Shown piece after piece: positions 24,513 through 37,045 of a stretch of 64,000 nucleotides of DNA. This stretch comes from Dipylidium caninum (Eukaryota; Platyhelminthes; Cestoda; Cyclophyllidea; Dipylidiidae), in NCBI GenBank assembly GCA_017562135.1, contig QEYB01001179.1, positions 655,001 through 719,000 on the forward strand, in the 5' to 3' direction. The translations under genes were made by a program, and so were the position numbers. Within the stretch, counting starts at the first letter, position 1, and each line of letters opens with the position of its first letter. The notes under the pieces were generated by a model that saw only the letters and a program-made list of their open reading frames with translations, was not told where the DNA came from and searched no databases.

Positions 24513-26506
24513 TTACCTGGTTAGTGTTCACCTCTCGGTCAGACAACCGTTGGCCAGACGGTGGCCGGTTGCCTCAAGACTCCGTCGACCAATCAGGCGC
24601 GAGCGTTGATTGTCTCAACTTCCCTCCGCCTATGAATGCGTGTCGTGAGACTCCTGACGTCTTGGCGGGGAGAGAATGCGTCATGGGAGCGCAGTTGCCC
24701 CTCAAAGCTTCGATGCATCTACGTATAAGGTCAGACGACGTGATGGACCTTCCCGCCCATTCGGGAGAAGGAATAAAGGCTGCGTTATTTACGTGCTCGA
24801 AGTCATGTGACACGCGTTGTTCGGCACGTGGACTTCTCCATTCATTCGGCAATTGCACTGGCTGGCCACTCTCCTCGACGTCGCCGAGTAGTCCACTAGT
24901 CCTTTTAACATTGGACGATTAAGACTTTTCAACGTCACGTTGAAAACCCGGTTAACGAAAGAAAAGTATGATTGGAGTAATCACGGACTTTGGGAAATAT
25001 AAATTGTCGTGGCACGCATCAAATAAAATCACGGGATTGACGAGGTGCTACTTATAAACTGTGTCAAATGAGTTCCTAACCCAGCCTCTGAAGAGGACCA
25101 AGACTAGTCTTGGCTTTTTGATGTTGTTCATTCGAATTCCCCAAGTGGAATGTGCGTCGCCTTGCCTAGACCATCCCTCATGCCTCCCGTGCGAACACGA
25201 AACCGCAACTATATCTAGAAATCGTCTCATTGTGAAGAAAAAAAGTGGATAAAACAACACTTTTATAGAGAGTTATATTTTTTATTTACTAAAGCCGTCG
25301 AGATCTGAAGGTAATTGGCCAAGGCATTCTTCTGCGAGCTGGCACAGACGAGTTCTTCTGGACAGCGGTTGTCGGGCTGGCTGGCGCGATGTCTACAGTG
25401 AAGAGATAGTCGTAGGGTGAACACGCTTCCGCACCACAAACGAAACTATTTTTTAAGAATTGAGCCACGGTCCTCTTTGAAACATGGCAAATGGCCAGTC
25501 TTGCTTTGCTCGCCAGTGGATACTGACTACTCCCGCCAGGTGATTGGCTTCGCCCACGTACTTGCCACTATTTTCCTTTTGTCTGTTATCTTCATGCAGG
25601 AATCTGGCAACTCGTATCTACTGCCAGATGTGTGGGATTTGCAGTGAAAAAGACACATGAGACACTCGTCAATCACTGTCCGGAGGTGCACATGAGATAC
25701 ATTCACTGAGGGCCAGTTACCTGTATGTAAATTTAATGGATTTCCCGACTACTTAGGCAAAGTAGTCACCTCAATGGAGGGTAGGAAATTGGGTCTAGCA
25801 TATCCTAGTATGCTTATTAATAGCCAATCGCGAGTCAGCTAATTATACATCAAGGTTACTGCTGCAACCAATCGGAATCGAGCCCCGTTGATAAAATCCT
25901 TTATCTACATATTTCACTTCGAATGAACCTTAGCTTGAAAGAGTATAAAAGCTTTTTTGCAGTATCTCTATTTCCCATGTCTCTTCTGACGCGAACTATC
26001 GTTCTTGAATGCCACCCCGCCCACACGCATCATCTCCTCATCGTCTTATGTCCTCGTTTGGGATATTTCCAACATTTGTTTACCTTAACCTGGTGCTTAC
26101 GTTCTCGCTGGTGTGATATCAAGGTGAACTACGGAGAATTCTTGACTTGGGGATTAGACAACCTCGAGTCGGTAAAAAAGGAAATCGGTTTGAACCCTTT
26201 ATGCAAAATGATCTCATTTACCCTCTTTCCACCAATATATGCAAAAATCCATTAATTGTGTAGATTGTGAATTTAAATAAAGTGATGGAGTATTGTATTT
26301 ACTCCTATTACCAGTTATTAGCCTTCAGCCGGACCTTCTTATCCTCTGATGCACAACTGTGTCTGTACCGACACGATTGACGCTCGGCGTCAATACCAGT
26401 GCGGGAGAAGAAGCCAAAATAATCTAGTTCAACCGAACATCACTTAACCTTCCAATATAGGCGTATTACCAAAGAATTACACTGAATTACGTACCACTTT
26501 GATGCA
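24513..26506. other. receptor upstream region, no gene seen
   Basis: Two kilobases upstream of the receptor start codon. Only short open frames occur and none has splice support. The promoter of the receptor should lie here, but I see no recognisable core element. Confidence 0.4.
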
Positions 26507-27703
26507 TCAGATATCCTGTTCGAAGAACGTGATATTCGCCGTTTGGAGCGCCGATGGACTTCGAAGTGGAGGCTTTGGCAGCGTTGGAAGACTATTGCGG
26601 AATTGTGTTCCACTCGTCAGTGATTGTGGCGAACGGAGAGTGGGTCGGTGGAGGCTTCCTCTACCCGAAACATCTCCGCCCATCATGTTAATGTGCAAGA
26701 CCGAACGGAAGGTCTTAGTCAACGACGGCTCGTGCATCGTCGCTTTGGAGGTTAGAGAACTCACGCATGGCGTGGAACCGAAGGTGAGTCTCAGCGAGAC
26801 TGGGATGCCCTCGCCCCCGCCTTGATGGTCCAACAACTCGGTGCTGAAGGCGTTGGTCATGTCCGGTCGTTGTAGATCATCGGCGGAGGCCACTTTCGCG
26901 ATACAAATTTGTTTGCCTTTTGCTGCAATGCTGAAGGCAAACGGTGTCTCCGTTTCAATGCATATGTCCTCGTTGGACGCCACTCTGCCTAGAATAAACT
27001 TTTTCGGTGGGAGAGCCTGAACTCGTGAGTCAACTTTTCCGTCGTTTGCGCGCACAGTTCGAAGACCTCTTGACAGGTCGGTGACAAGGGGATAGGAGGA
27101 AGCATCCGCTGGAGGTGGGAGTATCGTTGGTCCTACACTTCGGCTGCGAATTGTTGTAGAGACCCGCTGATTTCGCGGCCCTGTGGGCGTGGCCGAGTGG
27201 GGAGATCGGCGACTGTGGATATCGAGAAACGACTGAGAGGTTACTTTTACCTCATTTCGAAGGGGTTTGGTCGCATTTGACAGCCCAATGCAAGTCTTCT
27301 CAGGAGTGCTGATGCCCGGGATTTCGGCTGGGGGCTGCACTGGCCTCGCAGGCACCTTGATTCGACCAGTTCCGTGAAAAGACGACGTGACCACTGGGGT
27401 CCCGAGGCGATGCGTGAAGGGATCCGCTAAACCCCATTTGGGAGCTGATTGTTCTATCAAAAAAACAACACTATCACAATACTCCCGGAAGCGACAGTAT
27501 ATTTTATTTAATGGCCTGCTCACTAGTGCGGTGTGTCTAGTCTCAGTTTAAAATCTTCGATTCAGTAATTTTATGTAGCTAGAGCGAGGAACATACCGAA
27601 GTAGGTCTCGGCTGCTGCAGATGGGCGATGAAAGCGGTCACGGGCTTGGGAGTGCGAAGGATTCCCAAGAAAACCATTCTGATATCTTCGCGGTGCAGTT
27701 TGA
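26507..27703 (-). CDS. 3' part of an unrecognised serine/proline-rich protein (two exons)
   Basis: Exons 27703-27597 (107 nt) and 27453-26507 (947 nt) join in phase across a 143-nt intron. The donor is G|GTATGT, the acceptor TTTTTTTGATAG, and the split Glu codon is restored. The frame then stays open for 314 codons to a stop at 26507-26509. The product is basic, low-complexity-leaning and rich in Ser/Pro/Thr. It contains SxP and RxxS sites and ordered-looking patches such as KKFILGRVASNEDICIETE. I recognise no domain. The first exon enters in phase 2, so more 5' exons exist. An open minus-strand frame at 27935-28357 might contribute, but its donors do not give phase 2. The two-exon structure is well supported; function is unknown. 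Confidence 0.6.
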
Positions 27704-27934
27704 CTTAGATGCGTAAAAAAATGTTTTAATTTTTGGCGAATTAAAAGGCGTAAACCCGTACGAAAGCAAAAATATCTCAAGGTCACAGATGTTCTGGAGA
27801 GCATAGAGTACAGGGTACCCTTTCCCGTCCCAGGTGTAATTTTATATCGCCGAGGGTCGTAGAGGCAACCACACGAATGATCATCGAGTGGGGCAAATTA
27901 AAAGCGCAGTTTTACCGAAAGCGTGGCGCGGTGT

Positions 27935-28357
27935 CTACTGAATGCTCGACGAGTAGCATACGCGATCACCTGCCAACAAATTCTCATTTTCGTCCTCGTT
28001 CCCCCACGAAAGTCCGCACTGGCACACACCCTGCGTTGGCAGCTGCGTCGTAGCACTGCCACCCGAGTGATCGCAACCATTACGAAAAGAAACCAATGAG
28101 AATCGCATCTGCTGCCTCCGAGTCTTGGCACTCAAGCCTAATTGTTCCCATGTCAACGTTGCAATCATATCCGCGATCTGGGTCCTCACTAAACTGCAGA
28201 CCGGGTCATGGAGGCATCCTGGGATCTCAGCGAGTTGCGTACGGATGAAGAGGCGGTCATCGGCCCTTGCGACACGGCCAGGGGAAAGCAGCTTGTCGGC
28301 AGGATGGGGCCTTCTTCGTGCTACGCGCCGAGTAAGCATGCAATACAGTCGGCGCAT
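27935..28357 (-). other. possible coding exon, unsupported
   Basis: An open frame of 140 codons on the minus strand has protein-like content (QIADMIATLTWEQLG; an acidic NEDENENLL end) directly upstream of the two-exon gene. A GGCAG|GTGATC donor exists, but its phase (1) does not match the next exon's entry phase (2). It is either spurious or spliced to an exon I have not found. Confidence 0.25.
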
Positions 28358-31181
28358 GCGACATTCGCCTGCCTAAGGTCGTTCACTGACTAATTCCAGC
28401 AATAAGGTGGGTAGGATGGGCAGATTTACGCGTCCCCACCTCGACTCTCCCAAATGCCTCCACTTTTCTCACCCACACGCCGACCGGGTTCTGCGCTCGA
28501 GTCGACGAGCCCCGCCAAGCTCTTCTTCAATCCGAGCACCAGTTCTTCCCGACGGGGTCGACTAACGGAAAACTGGCTTCACTACACAGACATTACATTC
28601 ACGGCCCGTCCACGTGTGGCTTTTACCCTGAAACCCACTTTCCCTCATGCGAGGCCTAAACACCTCCGAAGCGCCTAAGTCGTTTGTGCCTAGCCACTCC
28701 CACCGCCCCCTACGACGAAGTGGGAGAAGTGTGTGGGGGGCCCGGGGGCGGGGGGTTCCCACTGTGCTCGGGCGAAACATGCAATTAGGGTGCGGTGGGG
28801 GGAGGGGGGGGCGAGGGAGGAATGGGGAGTGGGCGGGGCAAACAAAACCAAACCAGTCTACACAACTGCCCGCTTATTTATTTGCAAAATACCGTCAAAA
28901 ACATCTCACAGTGTCTCGGGGGCGAGGTGGGGAGGTCGAAGGGTGGAGGAGGGGTAGGGGGGGGGGGGGGGTTTTCCATGCAGGAGGTGTGGCCCGGCCA
29001 CGGGGAGAACATTCACACCGCCGTTTCGCGAGCAGCCGAGGCAAGAGACGTGCGCGGCCGTGCTTGAAGGAGAAGGTGAGGTGGTGAGAAGGAGGCAACA
29101 ACAGCGGGCATGCACACTACGCACTTCACCCCTCTCTTCCGGGAGGCGCCAACGACTTACCGGCAACCCGGTGCCATCGGCACCCTCGACGCCGCGAGCT
29201 GCTGCCCTGCTGCCTGGTGTCTCGCTGTGGGGACTTGAACAGATAATTCCTTTTTACGGATGCGCATAGCATTAAACAAGGAGAGGACACTTCACCATGC
29301 CACTCGTCCCGCATTGCACATGCTGCCTCGGGCTAGGGCTCAGAGAATGTCCCCACGACAAATCCACATCTACTCAAATTTCGGGCCAGAAGAAGTTTCT
29401 TCGCCTCTGGGCTGTCTGAGTGGTGGGAGCTTGGCTCTCGCCCCTGCCGGACGGGGAAAGCGGAAGCCAGTCCAATCCAAGCCAGTCCACAAGACGTTTT
29501 ACCAACTGGCACGTGGTGCTCGTCATAGACTTTGAAAAAAGCTCAACGCAAGCCCAGTTCAAACATCCTTTTGGTACATTCGCAGGTGAGTTGTCTTTTT
29601 TCGAAGGAAAAAATGCCTTACTAAACACTTGATGTGACGAATATGGCCATCTGCGGACGGCAAAAGTCTTTTTCAACTGGCCAATTTGCTTGACTTCGAC
29701 ACAGTGGCTTTTAAATTTGCTCGCCCGAGGCGGCCAATGGACATTTGCGTGTACGCGTCGTCCCAGAAAAGTCCACTCCGTCCAAATGCTTTACTTGTCA
29801 TAAAAAGTGGTAGCTTCAGGTGCTGTGCGCGCCTCGCGGTCACGTTTACGACGAACAATCGGGATGTTCGTCACCCGAGGCCACGCGGACTCGGAGGGTG
29901 ACAGCAGCGCCTGGGGCGGCGCCCGCCCCCGCCTCGCACGCGCCGCCGCCCCGCCGACACGGTCGGGTGTTGGGCGAGGCTGAATTCGGTCTTCGTCCAC
30001 CTCCAAATCGCCCACGTCGCCGTCGCAGTGGGCGCTAACGCGGTCGCCGGGCGATGTTGCGGCCCCGATTGGCGGACTTACAGATTAGGTGGCATTTTAG
30101 GCCCGGCCCTAAGAGACTAACACTAAAAAAGCGCGTTCGACTTCTAATTGAGGCATGCTGATGCGTAACAGACAGGCAATGGCTTTAAACTGCTCCAAAT
30201 TCATTGTTTACTGGCCACTTTCTGTGAGGAACGGTTTCTGGCATGCGTAAAGGGAAGACGAGTAGCTCGTGCTGAAAGCGTCAGCCATGCTGCTCACCGT
30301 CGAAGCCGCCTCGCTTGTTGAATGCTTCTGTCACGGCGGCGTGGGCGGCAGTCGCTAGGCTGATGGCCTCCGCGTAGCCCGACGACCTGCCGCCTTTCGT
30401 GACCGAGTTTCGACGCCTGTAGCCTGGAGGCCGGCAGCCGCACGCTCACTGCAAATCAGTGCCGCATTATGAAACTCTGTCGAAGGACGAGGTTGCGGAT
30501 CGGGCGCGGGAGGGCGAGCGGAGCCCCCCAGCGGCCTTTTCGCCTGCCCACTTAGGTGTCGAGCAGGATGCAGGGTTAAGGAGGATGAATAGACGGCACG
30601 TGGCTTTAATCGCACACGTAAACACATGCAGAGGCCCGAGGACGAGATAAAGACAATTTAGGCGGCCTTTGCTTGCTATCCGCGGCTTACCTTGGGGCCT
30701 AAACTGCAGGGAGGAGGAGGAGGAGGAGGAGAGTCGGAAGCCGGGACCGACAGAGTCCTTCAGATGGGGCGCGGCACTTTCAAAGCGGTGGTGGTGCGCG
30801 GACTGGGAGAACGCGGGACTTCGAGAGAGGATAGAAGGGGGAAGAGAGGCGCATGAACAAGCGTCCAGTCGTTTAATTGGTTCCAAAAACTATGCTTTCC
30901 GGCAGGGCGTCACTACAAGCGGGCAAAACTCACTCGTTTCTGGAGGGGACGGGGAAAGACGGCCTGAGGCCTGGCGAAGCGCGGCAGTTGGTCGTACGCC
31001 CGGACCGGAGTGGCAGCAAATCGCGGCGGAGACACGTCCTCCTGCCTACTCGTTCCATTCATGTTGTCGAACTGCCTCGACGGCATTTGCCGTTGAAGGA
31101 GGCGCTGCTTTTAAGAACAAGGGAAGCGGAGAGAGGTTAAAAGAAGGCGGATGGGAAGGTTTGTCCCACTGCTAGGCTCAC
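28358..31181. other. mostly non-coding; one possible small exon at about 29160-29220
   Basis: GC-rich, with a G homopolymer at about 28959-28971. On the minus strand a strong donor (TTGCCG|GTAAGTCG, exon edge near 29160) follows a pyrimidine-flanked acceptor near 29220. This bounds a roughly 60-nt frame (TPGSRAAARGVEGADGTGLP) that could continue the long exon at 31182-32594 in phase 0. Nothing else is supported. Confidence 0.3.
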
Positions 31182-34100
31182 CATACTCTCCAACTTGTCA
31201 CCCCCCGACGACTTGGGCTGGTACTCGAAGGTGCGCGAGGAGATGACGGTGGGCCGCGGCTGCGGCGACTGTGGCTGCTGAAGCGGATGCACTTGCGGCC
31301 GAATTCGTCGTCTGACGGGTTTCGGTCGTTGCGTCTCCGAAAACTCGTCTTCCCCACTCTCCTCCACCGGCGAGGCGACAAATCTCCCGTTGGTCGAGCC
31401 CTGCATCGCCATATTCACGTCCGCCTGCCACTGCGCGATCTGTTGCACCTTCCGAGCCCACTCGTAGTCGTCGGCCATCTCCACGCGTCGAGGCCTTGAC
31501 ACAACCTCCTGACTCCTCGGTTTCGGTACTACTTTCGTGTCGGTTGTTGTTGTTGTTGGTGTTGCCTGCGAGGCAACAGCTATTGGCACGGTTACGACAA
31601 CTGTACCTACGCCACGACATTCGTTTTTCGCCCCGCTCCTATCTGATTGGCTGCGACTTCGGGCTGCATAGCCATTTCCCATTGTTGCGGCCGATCGGGG
31701 CGTGGACGCGCTGGTCTCGCCTTCACCTCCATCACCCCCGTAAGTTGCATCTCGGGGATCGGGAACAGAAGGCGGCGAATCCGTCGGTGGACTGGAGATA
31801 ATTTCACTGATTGACGTGGTAACCGAGACGGCGGAGGGAGGAGCACCCTCCTCCCTCTGGCGAATTTTCGGCGGGGGTGAAATCTCCTTGACCGGTCGGA
31901 TCGCAGGCCTGTCGTCCTGCACCAGGACGGTCGCCTTAGGGGGTGACTGGTGGATAACTTCCCGGACAACTTGCTCGGAGACCACGGGAGGCGAGTAGAC
32001 ACTCTCAAAGGAGGAACGACGATTCCCGTCGAGGGAGTAAAGTTGACGTTCAACTCGGTTGTCTGGAGTCGTGTAGACCGACAGTTTACAAGCCTCCACA
32101 TCGTCCACAGCCTCGCCGACCTCAGGGCTGGAACTGAGGCTCCACCTGTTCTCGTGAAACACGCTGGCCAGCGGAGGAGCGAGGAGGTGGCTGTTGGCGG
32201 GGTGATTGCCGGGCACATAACTGTAGTCCCCGAGGTCGGCCGGCGAGATGCCGATGCCAGACTCCGGCCCGATGTCCTGAAGGCAGCGCTCCAGCTTATT
32301 TATCGCCTTCCGCGTTGACTCGGAGAGCGAAAAGTCGGCCAGCAGCGACGGCGTGGAGGTGGACTTCGCCTGGAGGTAGAGCGTGTTCAGTCCCGCGCTG
32401 GTGATGTTCGTGGCGTCGCTGCGCATCGACTCGAAGCCGATGTCGTCGGTGACACCGAGGACTTGAGGGAAATTGGTGTTGATCATGCGGTCGAACTCAC
32501 TGGGCGAGAGAGAGGTGTCGGAGTTGGCGGACGTCTGTCGACTTAACACGAGACGCGGCACATTGGCAGTCCCCTCAATCGCCTTTCCGTGTTTCTTAAT
32601 GTTGAAAAATAGAAAATTCAAAGCTTGTCAGGACGTGGAGCGCACTTTACTCTAGTTCGACGTCATTCACACAGGCGAGCGGTTGTGGCGACCTCTTCGG
32701 TCCCCAACAACCGACTCCCGCTCGTTTGAACCGCAACTGACCGGGAAAAAGCGGGTCGGAGTGCATCCCAGCAGCCCCAGTGAGAAGATTATGGAGGGCG
32801 GAAGTGAAGCACATAGTGAAATCTCTTCACAGATTAGGCCGTTTCCAGAAGCGGGAGGAGGGAAATGGTTGGACACAACATAGCAGGCTCGTTGAAATAA
32901 GCGAAAAACCACTAAGGCGGCATATAAGTTAAGCGGACGGCAGCCAGATGGCGGACAATCGGCCGACTTGGCTCTACCATCGCGCAATTTACAACGTCAT
33001 ACTTTCGTCCGTAGTTATGGGAGAAGGACCAAATTTTCACGAAGGAATTGGACTGCTATGAGAGGTAAACGACGCGACTACTTCAGGCTAGCTGAAACGA
33101 AATGTCACAGAGGTGATTAGCGGAAAGATCACCATTTATTCGCTAGTTTATCCGAGATGCACAAATCGGGTGCAGGGCGAAAGTGTGCTTCCTTGTTTGC
33201 TGATGCACAACCCTGCGACACTTTGTCTCCCCCAACTTGAGGTCCTGTGTGTCCTCAGACTCGCTCCGCCCCAGGAAACCGGAAAACCGCCCGAATTAAA
33301 ACGCGTTCAGCCGTGCTAGAGAGGGAACTTAAGAGCTGGTTAGGCGACGTCGATTGCGCTGATGCGCACCACCCAAGAAGTGCTCGTGTCAGCCGTTTAA
33401 GGGGCTAAATCGCGCGAGATGGGGCGTGGAGGCGGGGCTGTGCGCAGTTTAGTGAGAGTCAACCAGGGCACAAGGCTCCAAAGAAGGCGTGAGGTAAGTA
33501 AATCAAATTGCACGCCTCTTTAAAGCGAATTTCACTCCAACATGTGTATGGTGCTGCGGTCTCGTCTTGCCGTCTGGAAGGGAGAATATCATCCAACCAA
33601 TGACAGTATTCGAAAATTTTACTCGACTGGGTTTCAATAAAAAGGCTGTTAGCGGTTACTGGAGTAGCTTTTGCTTACCAAAGCACGCAGACTAAAGCGG
33701 TAACACCTCGAATCAGACTGCACGGGGCGGCATAATGTTGTGCTCAAAGCGAACTACTCGCGCTTTCTACCGTCAGCCAATGGGACTCGGGCTGCACTCT
33801 GATTGGTCATTGAGGCGTCTTATCAAACTCCGCCACCTCCTGATCCAGGAGGAATGACGTTGCCACGGCTCGCTTTGTGCACCACTCTACCCCAAATGCT
33901 CATATTTTAATCCTCTCACGCGGCGGGGGTGCCTGTCAACCCATGTTAAGTGACCTCTGAAGTCAATCGATTAGTGATCGGTGATTACGAATTTTTTCGA
34001 AGGGGCAAACAAGACCAACAATAGGAAGAGGAAGCCTTCTCAAGACTTGGGTAGCCAGTTTTTCAATTATTTGCCTAATTTATGCGCGAATTGCCGCCAA

Positions 34101-37045
34101 GGCGACTGGCATGAATACCTTAACGCGTGCATGAACAAGCACGGGAGGTTGGCGATTTGGCGGGTTTGGCGATGAGTCACATCGGGGAGGGGACCTCGTG
34201 CGCGTGTGAGGGTCGCCCGCTCTGCCGCCCCCCGATCGATCGGAACCCGAGTCGGGGATGCGTCATTCACCGCCTGTGGCCGATCCGGAGGCGGGGGGCA
34301 GGCGGCGGAGGGGTCGTGGCTGACGCGTTGCTTGCACAAAAGTGGGCCGCGATGCGGCGTTTCCAGTGGTTACTCGCCTCGCGCGGTGTTGCCGCTGGCG
34401 CAAGTGGCGTATGCCACCAGGTCTGTCTGCCTCGCCTCTCCGCGCACACTCAGACCCGATGACAAGTTTGACAGGAACAAGCAACTGCCTCGGTGGCGTA
34501 AGACAAAGAAGTCTCGAGCTTTGCCTCCATTCGTTCGCGTAATAAATGAACATGCCGAAAGCGGTTTTACCCGAATTACGGCTACAAAGTCGACGGTGCG
34601 CACTCCTCCCACCTTTGTGTCAATCAAAATCATTTCTGCGTTGTGGTGATTGGCGTCCTCCGCCCCAGCGTCACCCGGACCAGCTCCGCGCTTCTCTTTA
34701 TCTCGCATCCCCTCTCGGTGCGGGGCCTCGATACAAGAGGGATCGGGACGGGGGAGAACCGGACGGAGGCCACCGGTGGAGCCGCTACACGCCGGCCCGT
34801 GGAGCGAACAAATTTCACGTCATCCCGCAGCCATGGCAACCAAAACCGTTGCGACTTTTTAAGGGAGGGAAAAACCTGTTAAAGAGGAGTCAGTAGGCGC
34901 CAAGTCGACAAGTAGGAAGCAGCCTTTTGAACCACCCCGGAAATTGAGACATTAAAAGAAGTTTCCACAAGGCGTGGACGTAGGGGAAAAAAGTGATCAT
35001 TTCAATGGCTTAGTCGGCCGATTAGAACCTTCAAAAGTCGACTGGCCTTCCGTGATTCGGGCAGTGGCGAGACAAAGAAGCAGTTTCGAGAAAATACCAC
35101 CGTCGCAAAAATAAAAGACGAAAGGAACGAAAAAACTGGGAAGTCTGGAGTGAGAAAACGAGTGTGTTTCACGGGGGTGCCTTTTCCCCTTGATCAGATG
35201 ACCCTGGAAGAACCGCCGTCGAGGTGGACGACCAGTTGCCCGAAATCGGCGGGAGGAGCTCGGCGCACTTTTCAACCGTCACATCCGCAGACTTCATTTC
35301 ACACTTTCCGGCGGTCTTTCGCACGGACGCCATCCAAAGCCCGGTCGAAGGATCCTTCCCGCGGCGGCTGGACGCCAGCGGAAAGGGGACTTCCGCGTTG
35401 CATTGGAGTCGAGGCGGGTTTCGCCCGACGCACAGGCCGCTGCGGAGGCGTTAAAACCGGCTGGACGCAAACACATCACACGGGGACGCGGCACACCTGC
35501 GTTGCACGACCTTTGCGGAGGCATTCGGGTCAACGTCGTGGGCTGAAACGACCGTGCCACGACGGCCCCGTGGCACGGTCGTTGCCCGACCACTTTGCAT
35601 TCACCTCAGCTCGGGTTTGTCGACACCCGCGGCAGCGCTCCTTCCCCGGCTTTTAAACACTGCCCCGGTTTTAGCTGGTGGCATTCTACGGAAAGAGGCT
35701 GCCTTCAGGCGGCAGACGTCGGCACCCAAACACCCAGGAAAGCGAGGATCCCCGAGGAGCCTTGAGTTCTTTGGCCTCCTCACGATTTTCGCACCTTATA
35801 CCCCATTTTGGTTAATGGCACGTTTTCCGATCGTTTGCGGGCGGCGCTCTTCCAGGACGCAATTAAAACAAACTGCAAAAACGGGATTCAGCAGTTCCCA
35901 TATTAAGTCAGTATTTTTAGGGTTTCTGCCAAACAAGAATGTGTATTTCCTGCCGTCCAGAACATTGATTGCGGTTTAGGTCGGAAGAAAGAAGAAATTT
36001 TCCCCTTTTCCCCATTAATGTCAGCTGACACTGAGAAGCAGCAGAGCAGACCCCGGCGACATGACGGAAAACACATGCGCACGCATGTGGGGGGAAATGA
36101 AACCGGTTCTAAGTGAAACTACTTCGTCCACCGCAGCAGACCGGAGAGAGCAGCTGCGTCCGTGCACAGCGCTGGACCGCCACCCGCCTGCGCAACTGTG
36201 CGTATCCTCACGTCTGCGTAGTAGTCGCATGGCTTGCGACCTTCTGTCGCACGACAAAAATTATTCTGTCAAAGTACGACTCCGTAAGCGAAGCGTTAGT
36301 TTTCTTTCCTGCCTTGTCTTTGGCTTCGCCCTCCTCCCAGGCGGCTCCTCGGCCTTGGGACCCCTTTCGAATCCGAGGCGGCTGGGTAGAGGAGATACTA
36401 CTGAAAGTCGTATTGGCCGTAGTCGGGGGAACCATGTTTTCCGCCTCACCACGGCCAAACAGCCTGGCTCGTCGGGACGCGGTCGCAGTCAGGGGACTTC
36501 GGTGAGGAGGCGGAAAATTGGTCTATCGTGTCATCCGGGCAGGAAAGTACGCGGGAGGCAAGTTGGTCGAGGCTTCGTCCAATGGCGCATTGGTCTAACT
36601 GGGTGCGGAGGGGCGGGGGGCGCGGGGGGTCTGATGCCCTCGCTCGAACCCTCCTCTCCATCGCTAATCGATAAAACAGTCACCCCTTGCCCTAGTGCTG
36701 GTCTCCTTGTGCCTCACCTTTGCGTATGAGCTCTGCTCAGAGCCGCCTGATAAATGTGATTGGTCGAACACATCTCGCGGGTTTTAAAGCCTCGACCTCC
36801 CCCTCCCCTTCCTCAATTGAGTCGGGGGGAGGGGAAGGGGGGCTGAGTAGGGGGGTTAGTGCTAGCGACGACACCAAACTGACACACTAATCGTACCGGC
36901 GCTGTGTAATTAGGTGGTATTGCACACTTTCACTTTGGTGGAACGCCAAAAAAAGAAGAAATAGAGCAATGCGCACGTTACAAGCAAACAAAACTGAAAC
37001 AAAGACATAAAAACGGCCTTGCGGAGGTAAACTTACCGCTTCCAT
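31182..37045 (-). CDS. unrecognised large Ser/Pro-rich intracellular protein, 5' exons
   Basis: The main exon, 32594-31182, is 1413 nt (471 codons), phase 0/0. Its acceptor is TTTTTCAACATTAAG and its donor ATG|GTGAGC. A 9-nt start exon at 37045-37037 (ATG GAA GCG|GTAAGT) in a perfect CACCATGG context joins it in phase 0. That link crosses a 4.4-kb intron and is less certain. The product lacks signal or membrane segments. It has a moderately ordered N-terminal third (about residues 20-120, including STRKAINKLERCLQDIG), a long disordered Pro/Ser/Thr region, a run of six Thr encoded by a GTT/CAA repeat (near 31540), a helical patch ADDYEWARKVQQIAQWQADV, and a basic-proline stretch RRRIRPQVHPLQQPQ. 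This looks like a scaffold or cytoskeletal linker, but I recognise no family. The 3' exons are not located; the minus-strand genes at 26.5-27.7 kb could be the same transcript. Confidence 0.6.
32595..37036. other. probable long first intron; no other gene seen
   Basis: Several long open frames, for instance on the plus strand at 36061-36729 and at 35150-35656, have no recognisable protein content and no phase-consistent splicing. I treat them as chance frames in GC-rich DNA. The strong hairpin is listed separately. Confidence 0.4.
35547..35583. repeat. perfect 15-bp inverted repeat, 7-nt loop
   Basis: Arms AACGACCGTGCCACG and CGTGGCACGGTCGTT are exactly complementary around ACGGCCC. No T-tract follows, and no gene end is nearby. 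Confidence 0.9.

Noticed and set aside
36061..36729. 222-codon plus-strand frame starting MTENTCARMWGEMK
   Set aside because: Composition drifts to Gly/Arg/Ser with no recognisable content. No splice evidence; it lies in what appears to be an intron of the opposite-strand gene.
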